Below are positions 19,714 through 30,036 of a stretch of 61,294 bases of DNA, one piece after another. Both the position numbers and the translations under genes were made by a program. The first letter of the stretch is position 1. Each line of letters opens with the position of its first letter. This DNA comes from Romboutsia faecis. GTDB taxonomy: Bacteria > Bacillota > Clostridia > Peptostreptococcales > Peptostreptococcaceae. The stretch is from NCBI RefSeq assembly GCF_014323405.1, contig NZ_JACRWE010000010.1:1-61294 (forward strand). The letters are read 5' to 3'. A model generated the notes under the pieces. The model did not search any database, had not been told where the DNA came from, and saw only the letters and a program-made list of their open reading frames with translations.

Positions 19714-20336
19714 TATGCGTACACCTCCTCCACTTTTTTAACAGCGTCTGTTGTTATTATGAATGAATCATATTTTAATATATCATAAACGTTTATAGTG
19801 TTAACTGTAGCAGTTGCAACACCTTCTACGTTAGCAGCTGATTTTATAACGTTAGTGTTATTTTCAGCAGTTACTACTAAAGCTTTTTTAGCAGCATTTA
19901 CATTCTTTAATATTTGAACGAATTCTTTAGTCTTAGGAGCTTCCATGTTGAAAGAATCTAATACTATTATTTCGTTGTTTTGTACTTTAGAAGTTAAAGC
20001 ACTCTTCATAGCTAATCTTCTAACTTTTCTTGGTAAAGTATAGTTGTAGTTTCTTGGCTTTGGTGCGAAAGCAACTCCACCACCAACCCATTGTACAGCT
20101 CTTATAGAACCTTGTCTAGCTCTACCAGTTCCTTTTTGTTTCCAAGGTTTTCTTCCGCCACCTCTAACTTCTGCTCTAGTTTTAGCAGATTGAGTACCTT
20201 GTCTCTTGTTTGCTAATTGGTTTTTAACAACTTCGTATAAAACGTGTTCATTAACTTCTACGTTGAATATAGAATCAGCTAATTCTATTTCTCCAACATT
20301 TTGTCCATTAATATTTAATACATTTAATTTTGGCAT
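19713..20336 (-). CDS. rplD: 50S ribosomal protein L4
   Basis: L4, 207 residues, lines the exit tunnel opposite L22. The loop with [19 protein letters not shown] (about 62-80) is intact, which includes the macrolide-contact segment. In enteric bacteria L4 represses the S10 operon through the leader; whether it acts on the rpsJ leader here is unknown. It overlaps rplW by one base. Confidence 0.97.
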   Translation of the reverse strand: MPKLNVLNINGQNVGEIELADSIFNVEVNEHVLYEVVKNQLANKRQGTQSAKTRAEVRGGGRKPWKQKGTGRARQGSIRAVQWVGGGVAFAPKPRNYNYTLPRKVRRLAMKSALTSKVQNNEIIVLDSFNMEAPKTKEFVQILKNVNAAKKALVVTAENNTNVIKSAANVEGVATATVNTINVYDILKYDSFIITTDAVKKVEEVYA

Positions 20337-20364
20337 TATGCTTCCTCCTTTCTTAGGTTAGTTA

Positions 20365-20994
20365 TTATTTAGAAGCTTTAACTGCTTCTTTTATAGTTAC
20401 TACTGAACCTTTAGCTCCTGGTATAGCACCTTTAACTAATATAAGGTTCTTTTCAGCATCTATTCTAACTACTTCTAAGTTTTGAACAGTAACTTTAACG
20501 CTACCCATGTGTCCAGCTAATTTTTTGTTTTTAAATACTCTACCAGGGAATGAACAAGCACCCATTGAACCTGGTCTTCTGTGATATCTAGAACCGTGAG
20601 ATTCTGGTCCTCTAGATTGTCCATGTCTCTTTATTGGACCTTGGAATCCTTTACCTTTAGATATTCCAGTTACATCTATCATTTCTCCTGCAGCGAATAA
20701 GTCAGCTTTTATTTCTTGTCCAACAGTATATCCTTCTACAGAGTCAACTCTAAATTCTTTTAAGTGTTTCTTTAAAGTATTAGCAGCAGCTAAGTGTCCT
20801 TTTTGAGGCTTGTTTAAAGATTTCTCTTTAACATCTCCGAAACCAACTTGAACTGCATTGTATCCGTCTTTTTCAACAGTTTTTATTTGAGTTATAACAA
20901 CAGGTCCTGCTTCAACAACTGTTACTGGCACTACTGCACCAACTTCAGTGAATATTTGAGTCATACCTATTTTTTTACCTAATATTCCTTTCAT
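20365..20994 (-). CDS. rplC: 50S ribosomal protein L3
   Basis: L3, 209 residues, an early assembly protein whose loop reaches the peptidyl transferase centre. It begins [20 protein letters not shown] and has [40 protein letters not shown] and [11 protein letters not shown] 20994 follows AGGAGGTG; a GTG/ATG 12 codons upstream lies in the spacer and is rejected. The spacer to rpsJ (93 bases) holds an 8-bp hairpin CTAAGATA/TATCTTAG. Confidence 0.97.
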   Translation of the reverse strand: MKGILGKKIGMTQIFTEVGAVVPVTVVEAGPVVITQIKTVEKDGYNAVQVGFGDVKEKSLNKPQKGHLAAANTLKKHLKEFRVDSVEGYTVGQEIKADLFAAGEMIDVTGISKGKGFQGPIKRHGQSRGPESHGSRYHRRPGSMGACSFPGRVFKNKKLAGHMGSVKVTVQNLEVVRIDAEKNLILVKGAIPGAKGSVVTIKEAVKASK

Positions 20995-21087
20995 ATTAGC
21001 ACCTCCTATAATCTTACAGCGGATTACCATTTAGGTAATCATTCTAAGATAGTTACCTTATAGGATAAGTATCTTAGGTGTTTGTTC

Positions 21088-21396
21088 TTATAATTTTATT
21101 TCTATATCAACACCAGCTGGTAAGTCTAATCTCATTAATGAGTCAACTGTTTTAGGTGTTGGGTTAGCTATGTCTATTAATCTCTTGTGAGTTCTTATTT
21201 CGAATTGCTCTCTAGAGTCTTTGTATTTATGCACAGCTCTTAATATTGTCACTATTTGCTTTTCAGTTGGTAGTGGCACAGGTCCTGAAACTTGTGATCC
21301 AGCTTTTTTAGCAGTTTCTACTATTTTCCCAGCTGAAAAATCTAATAATTTGTGATCATATGACTTTAATCTTATTCTTATCTTTTCTTTAGCCAT
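21088..21396 (-). CDS. rpsJ: 30S ribosomal protein S10
   Basis: S10, 102 residues, 30S head protein and also the NusE antitermination partner of NusB. It has [40 protein letters not shown] and [20 protein letters not shown]. It is the first gene of the S10-spc-alpha super-operon, preceded by a long leader and two promoters. Confidence 0.98.
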   Translation of the reverse strand: MAKEKIRIRLKSYDHKLLDFSAGKIVETAKKAGSQVSGPVPLPTEKQIVTILRAVHKYKDSREQFEIRTHKRLIDIANPTPKTVDSLMRLDLPAGVDIEIKL

Positions 21397-21550
21397 TTTA
21401 TTTCCCTCCTTTTATAGAACTTTTTTGATTCTTAAGTTTTTAACTCGCCGATACCGATACACACCTCCGGGTGTGTTGTGTTTATGAAAACTAATATCAA
21501 CTCATTTTCTACCAAGATTCATTATAAGTTTTTCGTTTCTCTCAAGCACA
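21397..21550 (-). promoter_or_regulatory. Structured leader of the S10 operon
   Basis: The rpsJ leader contains a hairpin with arms 21459-21465 and 21470-21476 (ACACACC/GGTGTGT, four-base loop), flanked by GGTATCGGCGAG-type sequence that is GC-rich for this genome. No T run follows it, so it looks like an RNA-binding or translational element rather than a terminator. S10-operon leaders bound by L4 are known in other bacteria; the match here is only by position. Confidence 0.4.
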
Positions 21551-21557
21551 CTATTAT

Positions 21558-21586
21558 ATTTTATATTATTATTTACATTTTTTCAA
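21558..21586 (-). promoter_or_regulatory. Possible promoter P2 of the S10 operon
   Basis: Minus strand -35 TTGAAA (21586-21581), 17-base spacer, -10 TAAAAT (21563-21558). It lies in very AT-rich DNA, where such matches arise by chance, so it is weaker evidence than the upstream P1. Confidence 0.45.
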
Positions 21587-21673
21587 GTTTTTTTTATCAT
21601 TTTACCAATATTATTTTATCACATAAAATTTTTTTACAAACTTGATTTAATTTCTCTAACAAAGCACTTACTT

Positions 21674-21702
21674 AGTATATATCTTTTAATTAATATTGTC
21701 AA
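21674..21702 (-). promoter_or_regulatory. Promoter P1 of the S10-spc-alpha operon
   Basis: Consensus -35 TTGACA (21702-21697), 17-base spacer and -10 TATACT (21679-21674) on the minus strand. It lies just after the tuf terminator, so the S10 super-operon can start here independently of the str genes, with a leader of about 270 bases. Confidence 0.8.
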
Positions 21703-21741
21703 CAACATATGTATACTATATACTTCCTTTTATTACAAATC

Positions 21742-21770
21742 AAAAAAAGAGGAGGTATACCCCCCTCTTT
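21742..21770 (-). terminator. Terminator of the str operon (after tuf copy 1)
   Basis: GC-rich hairpin (AGAGGGGGG pairing with CCTCCTCT through one G-U pair) followed by a run of seven T on the minus strand, 28 bases after the tuf stop. Confidence 0.88.
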
Positions 21771-21797
21771 TATATATAAATAATTTCTTAATAAGAG

Positions 21798-23006
21798 ATT
21801 ATTCCATTATAGAAGCAACAACACCTGATGCTACTGTTCTTCCACCTTCTCTTATTGCGAATCTTAATCCTTCTTCAACACATATAGAGTTTATTAAATC
21901 AACTTCTATAGTTACGTTATCTCCAGGCATTACCATTTCTATTCCTTCTGGTAATTTACAAGCACCTGTTACGTCAGTTGTTCTGAAGTAGAATTGTGGT
22001 CTGTATCCATCGAAGAATGGAGTATGTCTTCCACCTTCTTCTTTTTTAAGAACGTATATTTCTGCCATGAATTTAGTGTGAGCTTTAACTGTTCCTGGCT
22101 TAGCTAATACTTGTCCTCTTTCTATATCAGTTCTTTGAACACCTCTTAATAATGCTCCTATGTTATCTCCAGCTTCTGCTTGATCTAGTAATTTTCTGAA
22201 CATTTCTACTCCAGTAACTACTATCTTTCTTGGCTCTTCAGTTAATCCAACTACTTCTACTTCGTCTTGAACTTTTAAGATACCTCTTTCAACTCTACCT
22301 GTAGCAACTGTTCCTCTACCTGTTATAGAGAATACGTCTTCTACTGGCATTAAGAAGTCTTTATCAACATCTCTTTCTGGAGCTGGTATATATTCGTCTA
22401 TTATTTCGAATAATTCTACTATTTTATCTCCCCAAGCTGAAGTTGGATCTTCTAAAGCCATTAAAGCTGATCCTCTTACTATTGGAGTGTCATCTCCTGG
22501 GAATTCGTACTCATTTAATAAGTCTCTTATTTCCATTTCAACTAACTCTAATAATTCTTCATCGTCTACCATATCACATTTGTTTAAGAATACTACTATG
22601 TATGGTACACCAACTTGTCTTGATAATAATATATGCTCTCTTGTTTGAGGCATTGGTCCATCAGTTGCTGAACAAACTAATATAGCACCGTCCATTTGAG
22701 CAGCACCTGTTATCATGTTCTTAACGTAGTCAGCATGTCCTGGACAGTCAACGTGAGCATAGTGTCTGTTTGGAGTTTCATACTCAACGTGAGCAGTTGA
22801 TATTGTGATACCTCTTTCTCTTTCTTCTGGAGCTTTATCTATGTTAGCAAAGTCTACAGCTTCTCCTAATTGGTATCTTTCGTGTAAAGTTTTTGTTATA
22901 GCAGCTGTTAATGTAGTTTTACCGTGGTCAACGTGACCTATAGTTCCTATATTAACGTGTGGTTTACTTCTTTCAAATTTAGCTTTAGCCATTTTGAAAT
23001 ACCTCC
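21798..23006. repeat. tuf repeat copy 1 (1.2-kb direct repeat with 37588-38796)
   Basis: The tuf gene plus its 14-base ribosome-binding segment recurs at 37588-38796 at a constant offset of 15790 bases. Reading both copies by eye, only three single-base differences were found inside (22759, 22873, 22957). All are in the 5' quarter of the gene and all are silent. Flanks diverge at once on both sides. Confidence 0.93.
21799..22992 (-). CDS. tuf: Translation elongation factor Tu (copy 1)
   Basis: EF-Tu, 397 residues, delivers aminoacyl-tRNA to the ribosome. G1 [15 protein letters not shown] (18-), the RGITI switch I, G3 [13 protein letters not shown] and G4 [10 protein letters not shown] are intact, followed by the two beta-barrel domains. 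It is the last gene of rpsL-rpsG-fusA-tuf, 94 bases after fusA, with a terminator behind it. The protein is identical to the second copy at 37589-38782, and the DNA almost so, which points to gene conversion. Confidence 0.98.
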   Translation of the reverse strand: MAKAKFERSKPHVNIGTIGHVDHGKTTLTAAITKTLHERYQLGEAVDFANIDKAPEERERGITISTAHVEYETPNRHYAHVDCPGHADYVKNMITGAAQMDGAILVCSATDGPMPQTREHILLSRQVGVPYIVVFLNKCDMVDDEELLELVEMEIRDLLNEYEFPGDDTPIVRGSALMALEDPTSAWGDKIVELFEIIDEYIPAPERDVDKDFLMPVEDVFSITGRGTVATGRVERGILKVQDEVEVVGLTEEPRKIVVTGVEMFRKLLDQAEAGDNIGALLRGVQRTDIERGQVLAKPGTVKAHTKFMAEIYVLKKEEGGRHTPFFDGYRPQFYFRTTDVTGACKLPEGIEMVMPGDNVTIEVDLINSICVEEGLRFAIREGGRTVASGVVASIME

Positions 23007-23021
23007 CTAATATATTTTTAT

Positions 23022-23047
23022 GTAAGGTGAGAACTAACCCACCTTAC
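23022..23047 (-). promoter_or_regulatory. Hairpin in the fusA-tuf spacer
   Basis: Perfect 8-bp arms GTAAGGTG/CACCTTAC around a 10-base loop, between the fusA stop and the tuf Shine-Dalgarno. Only a mixed A/T tract follows, so it is at best a weak terminator. It may act as an RNA processing or stability site that sets the fusA:tuf ratio (inference). Confidence 0.4.
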
Positions 23048-23086
23048 TGTTTTTAAAATTTATATAATTAACTTTATAAAAAGTTA

Positions 23087-25153
23087 TTATTTACCTTCAG
23101 CTATTTTCTTAGCAACTGAAGCTGGAACTTGCTCATAGTGGTCGAATATCATAGTGTATGTTGCACGACCTTGAGTAGTTGATCTTAACTCAGTAGAGTA
23201 TCCGAACATTTCTGAAAGTGGAACGAATGCATTTATAACTTGTGCACCATTTCTAGCTTCCATACCTTGTATTAAACCTCTCTTAGAGTTTAATCCACCC
23301 ATAACGTCTCCCATGTATTCTTCTGGAGTAACAACTTCAACTTTGAAGAATGGCTCAAGTAATACAGAGTTACCTTTCTTAAGAGCGTCCTTCATAGCCA
23401 TTGATCCTGCCATTTTGAATGCCATTTCTGATGAATCGACTTCATGGTAAGAACCATCGTATAATTCAACAGCAACGTCAACAACTGGGTATCCAGCAAC
23501 TATACCAGCTGCCATAGCACCTTGTATACCTGCATCTGTCGGTCCAACGTATTCTTTTGGAACAGATCCACCAACAGTTTTGTTTTCAAACTTGTATCCT
23601 GAACCTGGCTCTTGAGGATTAACTCTGATCTTAACGTGACCATATTGTCCTCTACCACCTGATTGCTTAGAGTACTTGTATTCAACATCAACTGGTTGAG
23701 TTATAGTTTCTCTGTAAGCAACTTGTGGAGCACCAACGTTAGCTTCAACTTTGAATTCTCTTAATAATCTATCAACGATTATTTCTAAGTGTAATTCACC
23801 CATACCTGAGATTATAGTTTGTCCTGTTTCTTCATCAGTCTTAACTACGAAAGTTGGATCTTCCTCAGCTAATTTTTGAAGAGCTATACCCATTTTTTCT
23901 TGAGCAGCCTTAGATTTAGGCTCTATAGCAACAGATATAACTGGTTCAGGGAATTCCATTGATTCAAGTATTATTGGGTTAGCTGGATCACATAAAGTAT
24001 CTCCAGTAGTAGTATCTTTTAAACCTACTGCTGCAGCTATATCTCCAGCGTATACTTCAGTTATTTCTTCTCTTGTATTAGCATGCATTTGAAGGATACG
24101 ACCTATTCTTTCTCTCTTACCTTTAGTAGAGTTAAGAACATAAGATCCACCTTGCATTATTCCAGAGTAAACTCTGAAGAATGCTAACTTACCAACGAAT
24201 GGGTCAGTCATTATTTTGAATGCTAAAGCTGAGAATGGTTCTTCATCAGATGAATGTCTTTCAGACTCTTCTCCATTTTCTAATACACCTTTTATAGCTG
24301 GTATATCAGTTGGAGCTGGTAAGTAATCAACAACACCATCTAATAATAACTGAACACCTTTATTTCTGTATGCAGAACCACAGAATACTGGGTTCATTTC
24401 ACATGCTATAGTAGCTTTTCTTATAGCAGCTTTTATTTCTTCTACAGTGAACTCTTCACCTTCAAGATACTTCATCATTAACTCTTCATCAGTTTCAGCT
24501 ACAGCTTCAACTAATTTTTCTCTCCACTCAGCAGCTAATTCTTTCATATCTTCTGGTATTTCAGTTTTTTCTATTTCTTTTCCTAAGTCATCTTTGTATA
24601 TGTGAGCACACATTTCTACTAAGTCAACTTCACCTTGTAACCAATCTTCTTTACCTATTGGTAATTGAACTGGTACAGCATTTGCATTTAATCTGTCTTT
24701 CATCATTTGTACAACATTGTAGAAATCTGCACCCATGATATCCATCTTATTTACGAATGCCATTCTAGGTACTCCGTAGTTATCAGCTTGTCTCCATACG
24801 TTCTCAGATTGAGGCTCAACCCCACCTTTAGCACAGAATACTGCAACTGATCCGTCAAGAACTCTTAAAGATCTTTCAACCTCAACTGTGAAATCGACGT
24901 GTCCTGGAGTATCTATTATATTTATTCTATGACCGTTCCATTGAGCAGTTGTAGCAGCAGAAGTTATTGTTATACCTCTCTCCTTTTCTTGCTCCATCCA
25001 GTCCATTTGAGAAGCTCCTTCGTGAGTTTCTCCTATTTTATGAGTTTGCCCAGTATAGAACAGGATTCTTTCTGTAGTAGTAGTTTTCCCTGCATCTATA
25101 TGAGCCATGATTCCTATATTTCTAGTTTTCTCTAAAGGAAACTTTCTAGTCAT
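23087..25153 (-). CDS. fusA: Translation elongation factor G
   Basis: EF-G, 688 residues, the GTPase that drives translocation and ribosome recycling. G1 [26 protein letters not shown] (switch I), G3 DTPGHVDFT with the catalytic His, and G4 NKMD are intact. Domain IV has [13 protein letters not shown]. It is third in the str operon, 55 bases after rpsG. A distinct EF-G-like paralog is at 54827-56755. Confidence 0.98.
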   Translation of the reverse strand: MTRKFPLEKTRNIGIMAHIDAGKTTTTERILFYTGQTHKIGETHEGASQMDWMEQEKERGITITSAATTAQWNGHRINIIDTPGHVDFTVEVERSLRVLDGSVAVFCAKGGVEPQSENVWRQADNYGVPRMAFVNKMDIMGADFYNVVQMMKDRLNANAVPVQLPIGKEDWLQGEVDLVEMCAHIYKDDLGKEIEKTEIPEDMKELAAEWREKLVEAVAETDEELMMKYLEGEEFTVEEIKAAIRKATIACEMNPVFCGSAYRNKGVQLLLDGVVDYLPAPTDIPAIKGVLENGEESERHSSDEEPFSALAFKIMTDPFVGKLAFFRVYSGIMQGGSYVLNSTKGKRERIGRILQMHANTREEITEVYAGDIAAAVGLKDTTTGDTLCDPANPIILESMEFPEPVISVAIEPKSKAAQEKMGIALQKLAEEDPTFVVKTDEETGQTIISGMGELHLEIIVDRLLREFKVEANVGAPQVAYRETITQPVDVEYKYSKQSGGRGQYGHVKIRVNPQEPGSGYKFENKTVGGSVPKEYVGPTDAGIQGAMAAGIVAGYPVVDVAVELYDGSYHEVDSSEMAFKMAGSMAMKDALKKGNSVLLEPFFKVEVVTPEEYMGDVMGGLNSKRGLIQGMEARNGAQVINAFVPLSEMFGYSTELRSTTQGRATYTMIFDHYEQVPASVAKKIAEGK

Positions 25154-25208
25154 GGTTATCCTCCTTATGATATCCTATTCTCTTAAGGTTATCAGTCTGT
25201 TCTATTTA

Positions 25209-25700
<492 letters not shown>

Positions 25701-25801
25701 TTAATCTTAAATCATAGGTACTCGACATTTTATAATGCCGTGATGCCATAAATATGTCTATATATTTAAAGCACCGCACTATAATCAATTGTTAATTTTT
25801 A

Positions 25802-26224
25802 TTATTTCTTTGCAGCTTTAGGTCTCTTAGCACCGTACTTAGATCTAGCTTGCATTCTCTTATCAACACCTGCAGTATCTAAAGTACCTCTTAGTATGTG
25901 GTATCTAACCCCTGGAAGGTCTTTTACTCTTCCTCCTCTTATAAGAACAACACTATGTTCTTGTAAGTTGTGTCCTTCTCCTGGTATATAAGCAGAAACT
26001 TCTATACCATTAGTTAATCTAACTCTGGCAACTTTTCTTAAAGCTGAGTTAGGTTTCTTAGGAGTAACTGTTTTTACTGAAGTACAAACTCCTCTTTTTT
26101 GTGGAGCACTTGCATCAGTAGTTTTTTTGTTTAAAGAATTGTATCCTTTTTGTAATGCTGGAGCAGTAGATTTCTTCTCTATTGCCTTTCTACTTTTACG
26201 AACTAATTGGTTAATTGTTGGCAT
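25802..26224 (-). CDS. rpsL: 30S ribosomal protein S12
   Basis: S12, 140 residues, at the decoding centre. Streptomycin-relevant loops are wild type in appearance: [17 protein letters not shown] and [39 protein letters not shown] is also intact. It heads the str operon behind a strong promoter and a leader of about 220 bases. The Asp in KDLPG is the residue methylthiolated by RimO in some bacteria. Confidence 0.98.
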   Translation of the reverse strand: MPTINQLVRKSRKAIEKKSTAPALQKGYNSLNKKTTDASAPQKRGVCTSVKTVTPKKPNSALRKVARVRLTNGIEVSAYIPGEGHNLQEHSVVLIRGGRVKDLPGVRYHILRGTLDTAGVDKRMQARSKYGAKRPKAAKK

Positions 26225-26447
26225 TCATCCGCACCTCCTCTTTTAATAATTTTCGATCTTAATGACCGCCAACTTGCAAGTAATACGTTCAATATTACTT
26301 ATAATACACAATTAAATGTCTATTAACACACATAAAATGTGGTTTTAGCACTTCTTAGCTTGGTGCTGCTAGTTCTTTGTATATTTAAAAGTCCATTTAA
26401 AAGTTACTAAGGATCAAGAATCCTTAGTAATCTTTCAAATTTCATAC
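26225..26447 (-). promoter_or_regulatory. Leader of the str operon with stable hairpins
   Basis: About 220 bases of untranslated RNA. A perfect 11-bp hairpin (arms 26404-26414 and 26420-26430, five-base loop) sits about 20 bases after the predicted transcription start and is followed by CTTTTAAAT, a poor T run. Two smaller ones follow, AGCAC/GTGCT near 26345-26370 and AAGTAAT/ATTACTT near 26277-26300. The first could terminate rpoBC read-through or attenuate the str transcript. Confidence 0.5.
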
Positions 26448-26453
26448 TTTTAC

Positions 26454-26482
26454 ATTTTATCACCAGACACAATTACTGTCAA
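26454..26482 (-). promoter_or_regulatory. Promoter of the str operon
   Basis: Consensus -35 TTGACA (26482-26477), 17-base spacer ending TGA, and -10 TAAAAT (26459-26454), so the -10 is TGn-extended. The -35 starts 24 bases after the rpoC stop. This is one of the best sigma-A-type matches in the window. Confidence 0.82.
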
Positions 26483-26505
26483 GATTTCTTTATCTTTATC
26501 AGTTC

Positions 26506-29500
26506 TTAGTCTTGTATTTTTTCAACAGCTATGTTTTTATATCTCTTCATACCTGTTCCTGCTGGTATTAATTTACCTAATATTACATTTTCCTTTAGAC
26601 CTATAAGTCTATCTTCCTTACCTTTTATAGCAGCTTCTGTTAAAACTCTAGTTGTTTCTTGGAATGATGCTGCAGATAAGAATGACTCTGTAGCAAGAGA
26701 TGCTTTTGTTATACCAAGTAAACTTCTCTTAGCCGTTGCCGGTCTTAATCCATTAGCTATAGCTTCTTCATTACATTTATTGAATGTTAATACATCCTCA
26801 TAACCACCTGGTAATAAATCTGTATCTCCTGGATCTTCAACTTTAACTTTAGATAGCATTTGTCTAACTATAACTTCTATATGCTTATCGTTAACGTCAA
26901 CCCCTTGCATTCTATAAACTCTTTGAACTTCTTTAACTATATACTCTTGAACTCCACCTATACCTTGAACTCTTACGATATCATGCGGATTTATAGACCC
27001 TTGAGTTAACGGATCTCCTGCTTCTACCATTTGTCCTTGTTTTACTCTTATTCTAGAACCGTATGGTATTGCATAAACTTGGTTTTCACCAGATTCTGGT
27101 ACTATAACTACTTCTTTTCTCTTACCAGTTTCATCTATTTCAACTCTACCAGATATTTCAGTTATTATAGCTAAACCTTTCGGCTTTCTAGCTTCGAATA
27201 ATTCTTCAACCCTTGGAAGACCTTGAGTTATATCTCCTCCGGCAACCCCACCTGTATGGAATGTACGCATTGTAAGCTGAGTACCTGGTTCACCGATAGA
27301 TTGAGCAGCTATTATACCAACAGCTTCACCTATATTAACTTCTTTACCTGTAGCTAAGTTTCTTCCGTAACACTTAGAACATACTCCATGAGTAGTTTTA
27401 CAGTTAAGAACTGTTCTTATTTCTACTTTTTCAATTCCTGCTGCTATTATCTTATCAGCATCATCTTCAAGTATCATAGCGTCAGCTTCAACTAAAACTT
27501 CTCCAGTTTGTGGATTAACTATAGCATCTATAGTATATCTACCAACTATTCTGTCGTATAATTCTTCTATTACTTCATTTCCATCTTTTATTGCAACTAT
27601 TTCAGTAGTATCTATTGTACCACAATCAATTTCTCTAACTATAACATCTTGACTGACATCAACAAGTCTTCTTGTTAAGTAACCTGAATCGGCAGTACGT
27701 AGCGCTGTATCGGCAAGACCTTTTCTAGCACCGTGTGATGATGTGAAGTATTCCATTACTGATAATCCTTCACGGAAGTTAGATTTAACTGGAACCTCAA
27801 CTGTTTTACCAGATGCATTAGCCATCAGACCACGCATACCAGCTAACTGTCTTATCTGGTTCTTAGAACCTCTGGCACCTGAATGAGCCATTATATATAT
27901 GTTGTTTAATCTTTCTAGACCTTCCATAAGAGCATCTGTTACTTTATCAGTTGTTTCTGACCAAGTTTCTATAACTCTCTCATATCTTTCTTCATTAGAG
28001 ATTAAACCTCTTCTATATGCTCTTTCATATTTATCTACTTTTTCTTCTGCTTCTTTTAAGTATCCAGCTTTTGCATCAGGAACTTTCATATCAGCTACAG
28101 CAACTGTTATACCACCTCTAGTTGAGAATCTAAATCCTAGAGCTTTTATGTGATCTAATAATATTGCTGTTTCTGTATTTCCATGTTTTCTGAAACACTT
28201 ATCTATTATCTTACCTAGAGATTTCTTGTCAACTAAGAAGTCAACTTCTAATCCAAATGGATCTACTTCTCTATCTACAAAACCTAAGTTTTGAGGTATA
28301 TTTTCATTGAATATAAATCTACCTACTGTACTTTCAACAAGAGATTTTCTACCATCTGGTAATACTACTCTCATTTTTACTAATGCATGTAATTCAACTG
28401 CACCAGTTTGGTAAGCAAGTAACATTTCATTGTAATCTTTGAATATTATACCTGTTCCTTTTTCTCCACCTTGAGCTTCTATTGTTAAGTAGTAACATCC
28501 TAAAACCATATCCTGAGAAGGAGTAGTTATTGGAGTACCATCTTTAGGAGCAAGTATATTATTCACAGAAAGCATTAAGAATCTCGCTTCTGCTTGTGCT
28601 TCAACTGATAAAGGTACGTGTACCGCCATTTGGTCACCATCGAAGTCGGCATTGTATGCAGTACATACAAGTGGGTGAAGCTTTATAGCTTTACCTTCAA
28701 CTAAGATAGGTTCAAATGCTTGGATACCAAGTCTGTGTAGAGTAGGGGCACGGTTTAAAAGAACTGGATGGCTCTTTATAACATCTTCAAGTACATCCCA
28801 TACTTCAGGCTTAACCTTTTCAACTATAGATTTAGCACTTTTTATATTGTGTGCGTATCCTTCTTTAACTAATTTATCCATTACAAATGGCTTGAATAAT
28901 TCAAGAGCCATTTTCTTTGGAAGACCACATTGATAGAATTTAAGTTCTGGTCCAACAACTATAACAGAACGCCCTGAGTAGTCAACACGCTTACCAAGTA
29001 AGTTCTGACGGAAACGTCCTTGCTTACCTTTTAACATGTCTGATAAAGACTTAAGCGGTCTATTACCAGGTCCTGTTACAGGTCTACCTCTTCTACCATT
29101 GTCGATTAAAGCATCTACAGCTTCTTGAAGCATTCTCTTTTCATTTCTAACTATGATATCAGGTGCTCCAAGCTCTAATAATCTCTTTAATCTGTTATTT
29201 CTATTTATAACTCTTCTATATAAGTCATTTAAATCAGAAGTGGCAAATCTTCCACCATCTAATTGAACCATAGGTCTTAAATCCGGTGGTATTACTGGTA
29301 TAGCATCTAATATCATCCACTCTGGTTTATTTCCAGATTTTTTGAATGCCTCTACCACTTCTAATCTTCTTATTGTTCTAACTCTTTTTTGTCCAGTGCT
29401 GTCTTTTAAGTCAGCTCTTAATTCTTTACTTTCTCTTTCTAAATCTATATTTCTAAGTAGTTCTTTGACTGCTTCTGCACCCATTCCTACTTCGAAAGAG

Positions 29501-29994
29501 TTGTATCCGTATTTTTCAACGGCACTTCTATATTCTTTTTCAGTTAATAGTTGTTTAGCATTTAATCCAGTTTCCCCTGGGTTAATTACAACATATGAAG
29601 CAAAGTATAGTATTTTCTCTAAAGATCTAGGAGACATATCAAGTAAAAGACCCATTCTACTTGGTATACCTTTGAAGTACCAGATATGAGACATAGGAGC
29701 TGCTAGCTCTATATGTCCCATTCTTTCTCTTCTTACTTTTGCTTTAGTAACTTCTACTCCACATCTATCACAAACTACACCTTTGTATCTAACTCTTCTA
29801 TACTTACCACAGTGACATTCCCAGTCCTTTTGTGGTCCAAATATTCTTTCACAGAATAAACCGTCTTTTTCTGGTTTTAAAGTACGGTAGTTTATAGTTT
29901 CAGGTTTTTTTACTTCTCCTCTTGACCATTCTCTAATTTTTTCTGGAGAAGCTAAGGCTATTTTTATCGACTCAAAATTGTTTAATTCAAACAA
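26506..29994 (-). CDS. rpoC: DNA-directed RNA polymerase subunit beta'
   Basis: Beta', 1162 residues, usual for Firmicutes. The N-terminal zinc ribbon has [20 protein letters not shown] (about 60-79), the catalytic Mg-binding loop is [12 protein letters not shown], and the second zinc site is [13 protein letters not shown] (around residue 860). The trigger-loop region [20 protein letters not shown] is intact. It follows rpoB by 42 bases. No clear terminator lies between its stop and the str promoter. Confidence 0.98.
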   Translation of the reverse strand: MFELNNFESIKIALASPEKIREWSRGEVKKPETINYRTLKPEKDGLFCERIFGPQKDWECHCGKYRRVRYKGVVCDRCGVEVTKAKVRRERMGHIELAAPMSHIWYFKGIPSRMGLLLDMSPRSLEKILYFASYVVINPGETGLNAKQLLTEKEYRSAVEKYGYNSFEVGMGAEAVKELLRNIDLERESKELRADLKDSTGQKRVRTIRRLEVVEAFKKSGNKPEWMILDAIPVIPPDLRPMVQLDGGRFATSDLNDLYRRVINRNNRLKRLLELGAPDIIVRNEKRMLQEAVDALIDNGRRGRPVTGPGNRPLKSLSDMLKGKQGRFRQNLLGKRVDYSGRSVIVVGPELKFYQCGLPKKMALELFKPFVMDKLVKEGYAHNIKSAKSIVEKVKPEVWDVLEDVIKSHPVLLNRAPTLHRLGIQAFEPILVEGKAIKLHPLVCTAYNADFDGDQMAVHVPLSVEAQAEARFLMLSVNNILAPKDGTPITTPSQDMVLGCYYLTIEAQGGEKGTGIIFKDYNEMLLAYQTGAVELHALVKMRVVLPDGRKSLVESTVGRFIFNENIPQNLGFVDREVDPFGLEVDFLVDKKSLGKIIDKCFRKHGNTETAILLDHIKALGFRFSTRGGITVAVADMKVPDAKAGYLKEAEEKVDKYERAYRRGLISNEERYERVIETWSETTDKVTDALMEGLERLNNIYIMAHSGARGSKNQIRQLAGMRGLMANASGKTVEVPVKSNFREGLSVMEYFTSSHGARKGLADTALRTADSGYLTRRLVDVSQDVIVREIDCGTIDTTEIVAIKDGNEVIEELYDRIVGRYTIDAIVNPQTGEVLVEADAMILEDDADKIIAAGIEKVEIRTVLNCKTTHGVCSKCYGRNLATGKEVNIGEAVGIIAAQSIGEPGTQLTMRTFHTGGVAGGDITQGLPRVEELFEARKPKGLAIITEISGRVEIDETGKRKEVVIVPESGENQVYAIPYGSRIRVKQGQMVEAGDPLTQGSINPHDIVRVQGIGGVQEYIVKEVQRVYRMQGVDVNDKHIEVIVRQMLSKVKVEDPGDTDLLPGGYEDVLTFNKCNEEAIANGLRPATAKRSLLGITKASLATESFLSAASFQETTRVLTEAAIKGKEDRLIGLKENVILGKLIPAGTGMKRYKNIAVEKIQD

Positions 29995-30036
29995 GGAGTT
30001 CTCTCCCTTCTATTTGATATTTGCACTAATTAAAAA

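Noticed and set aside
22443..22685. 80-codon plus-strand ORF inside tuf, repeated at 38233-38475
   Set aside because: It is antisense to conserved tuf codons, has no ribosome-binding site and repeats only because tuf is repeated.
26040..26090. Possible streptomycin-resistance change in rpsL
   Set aside because: [11 protein letters not shown] and GGRVKDLPG are wild type.
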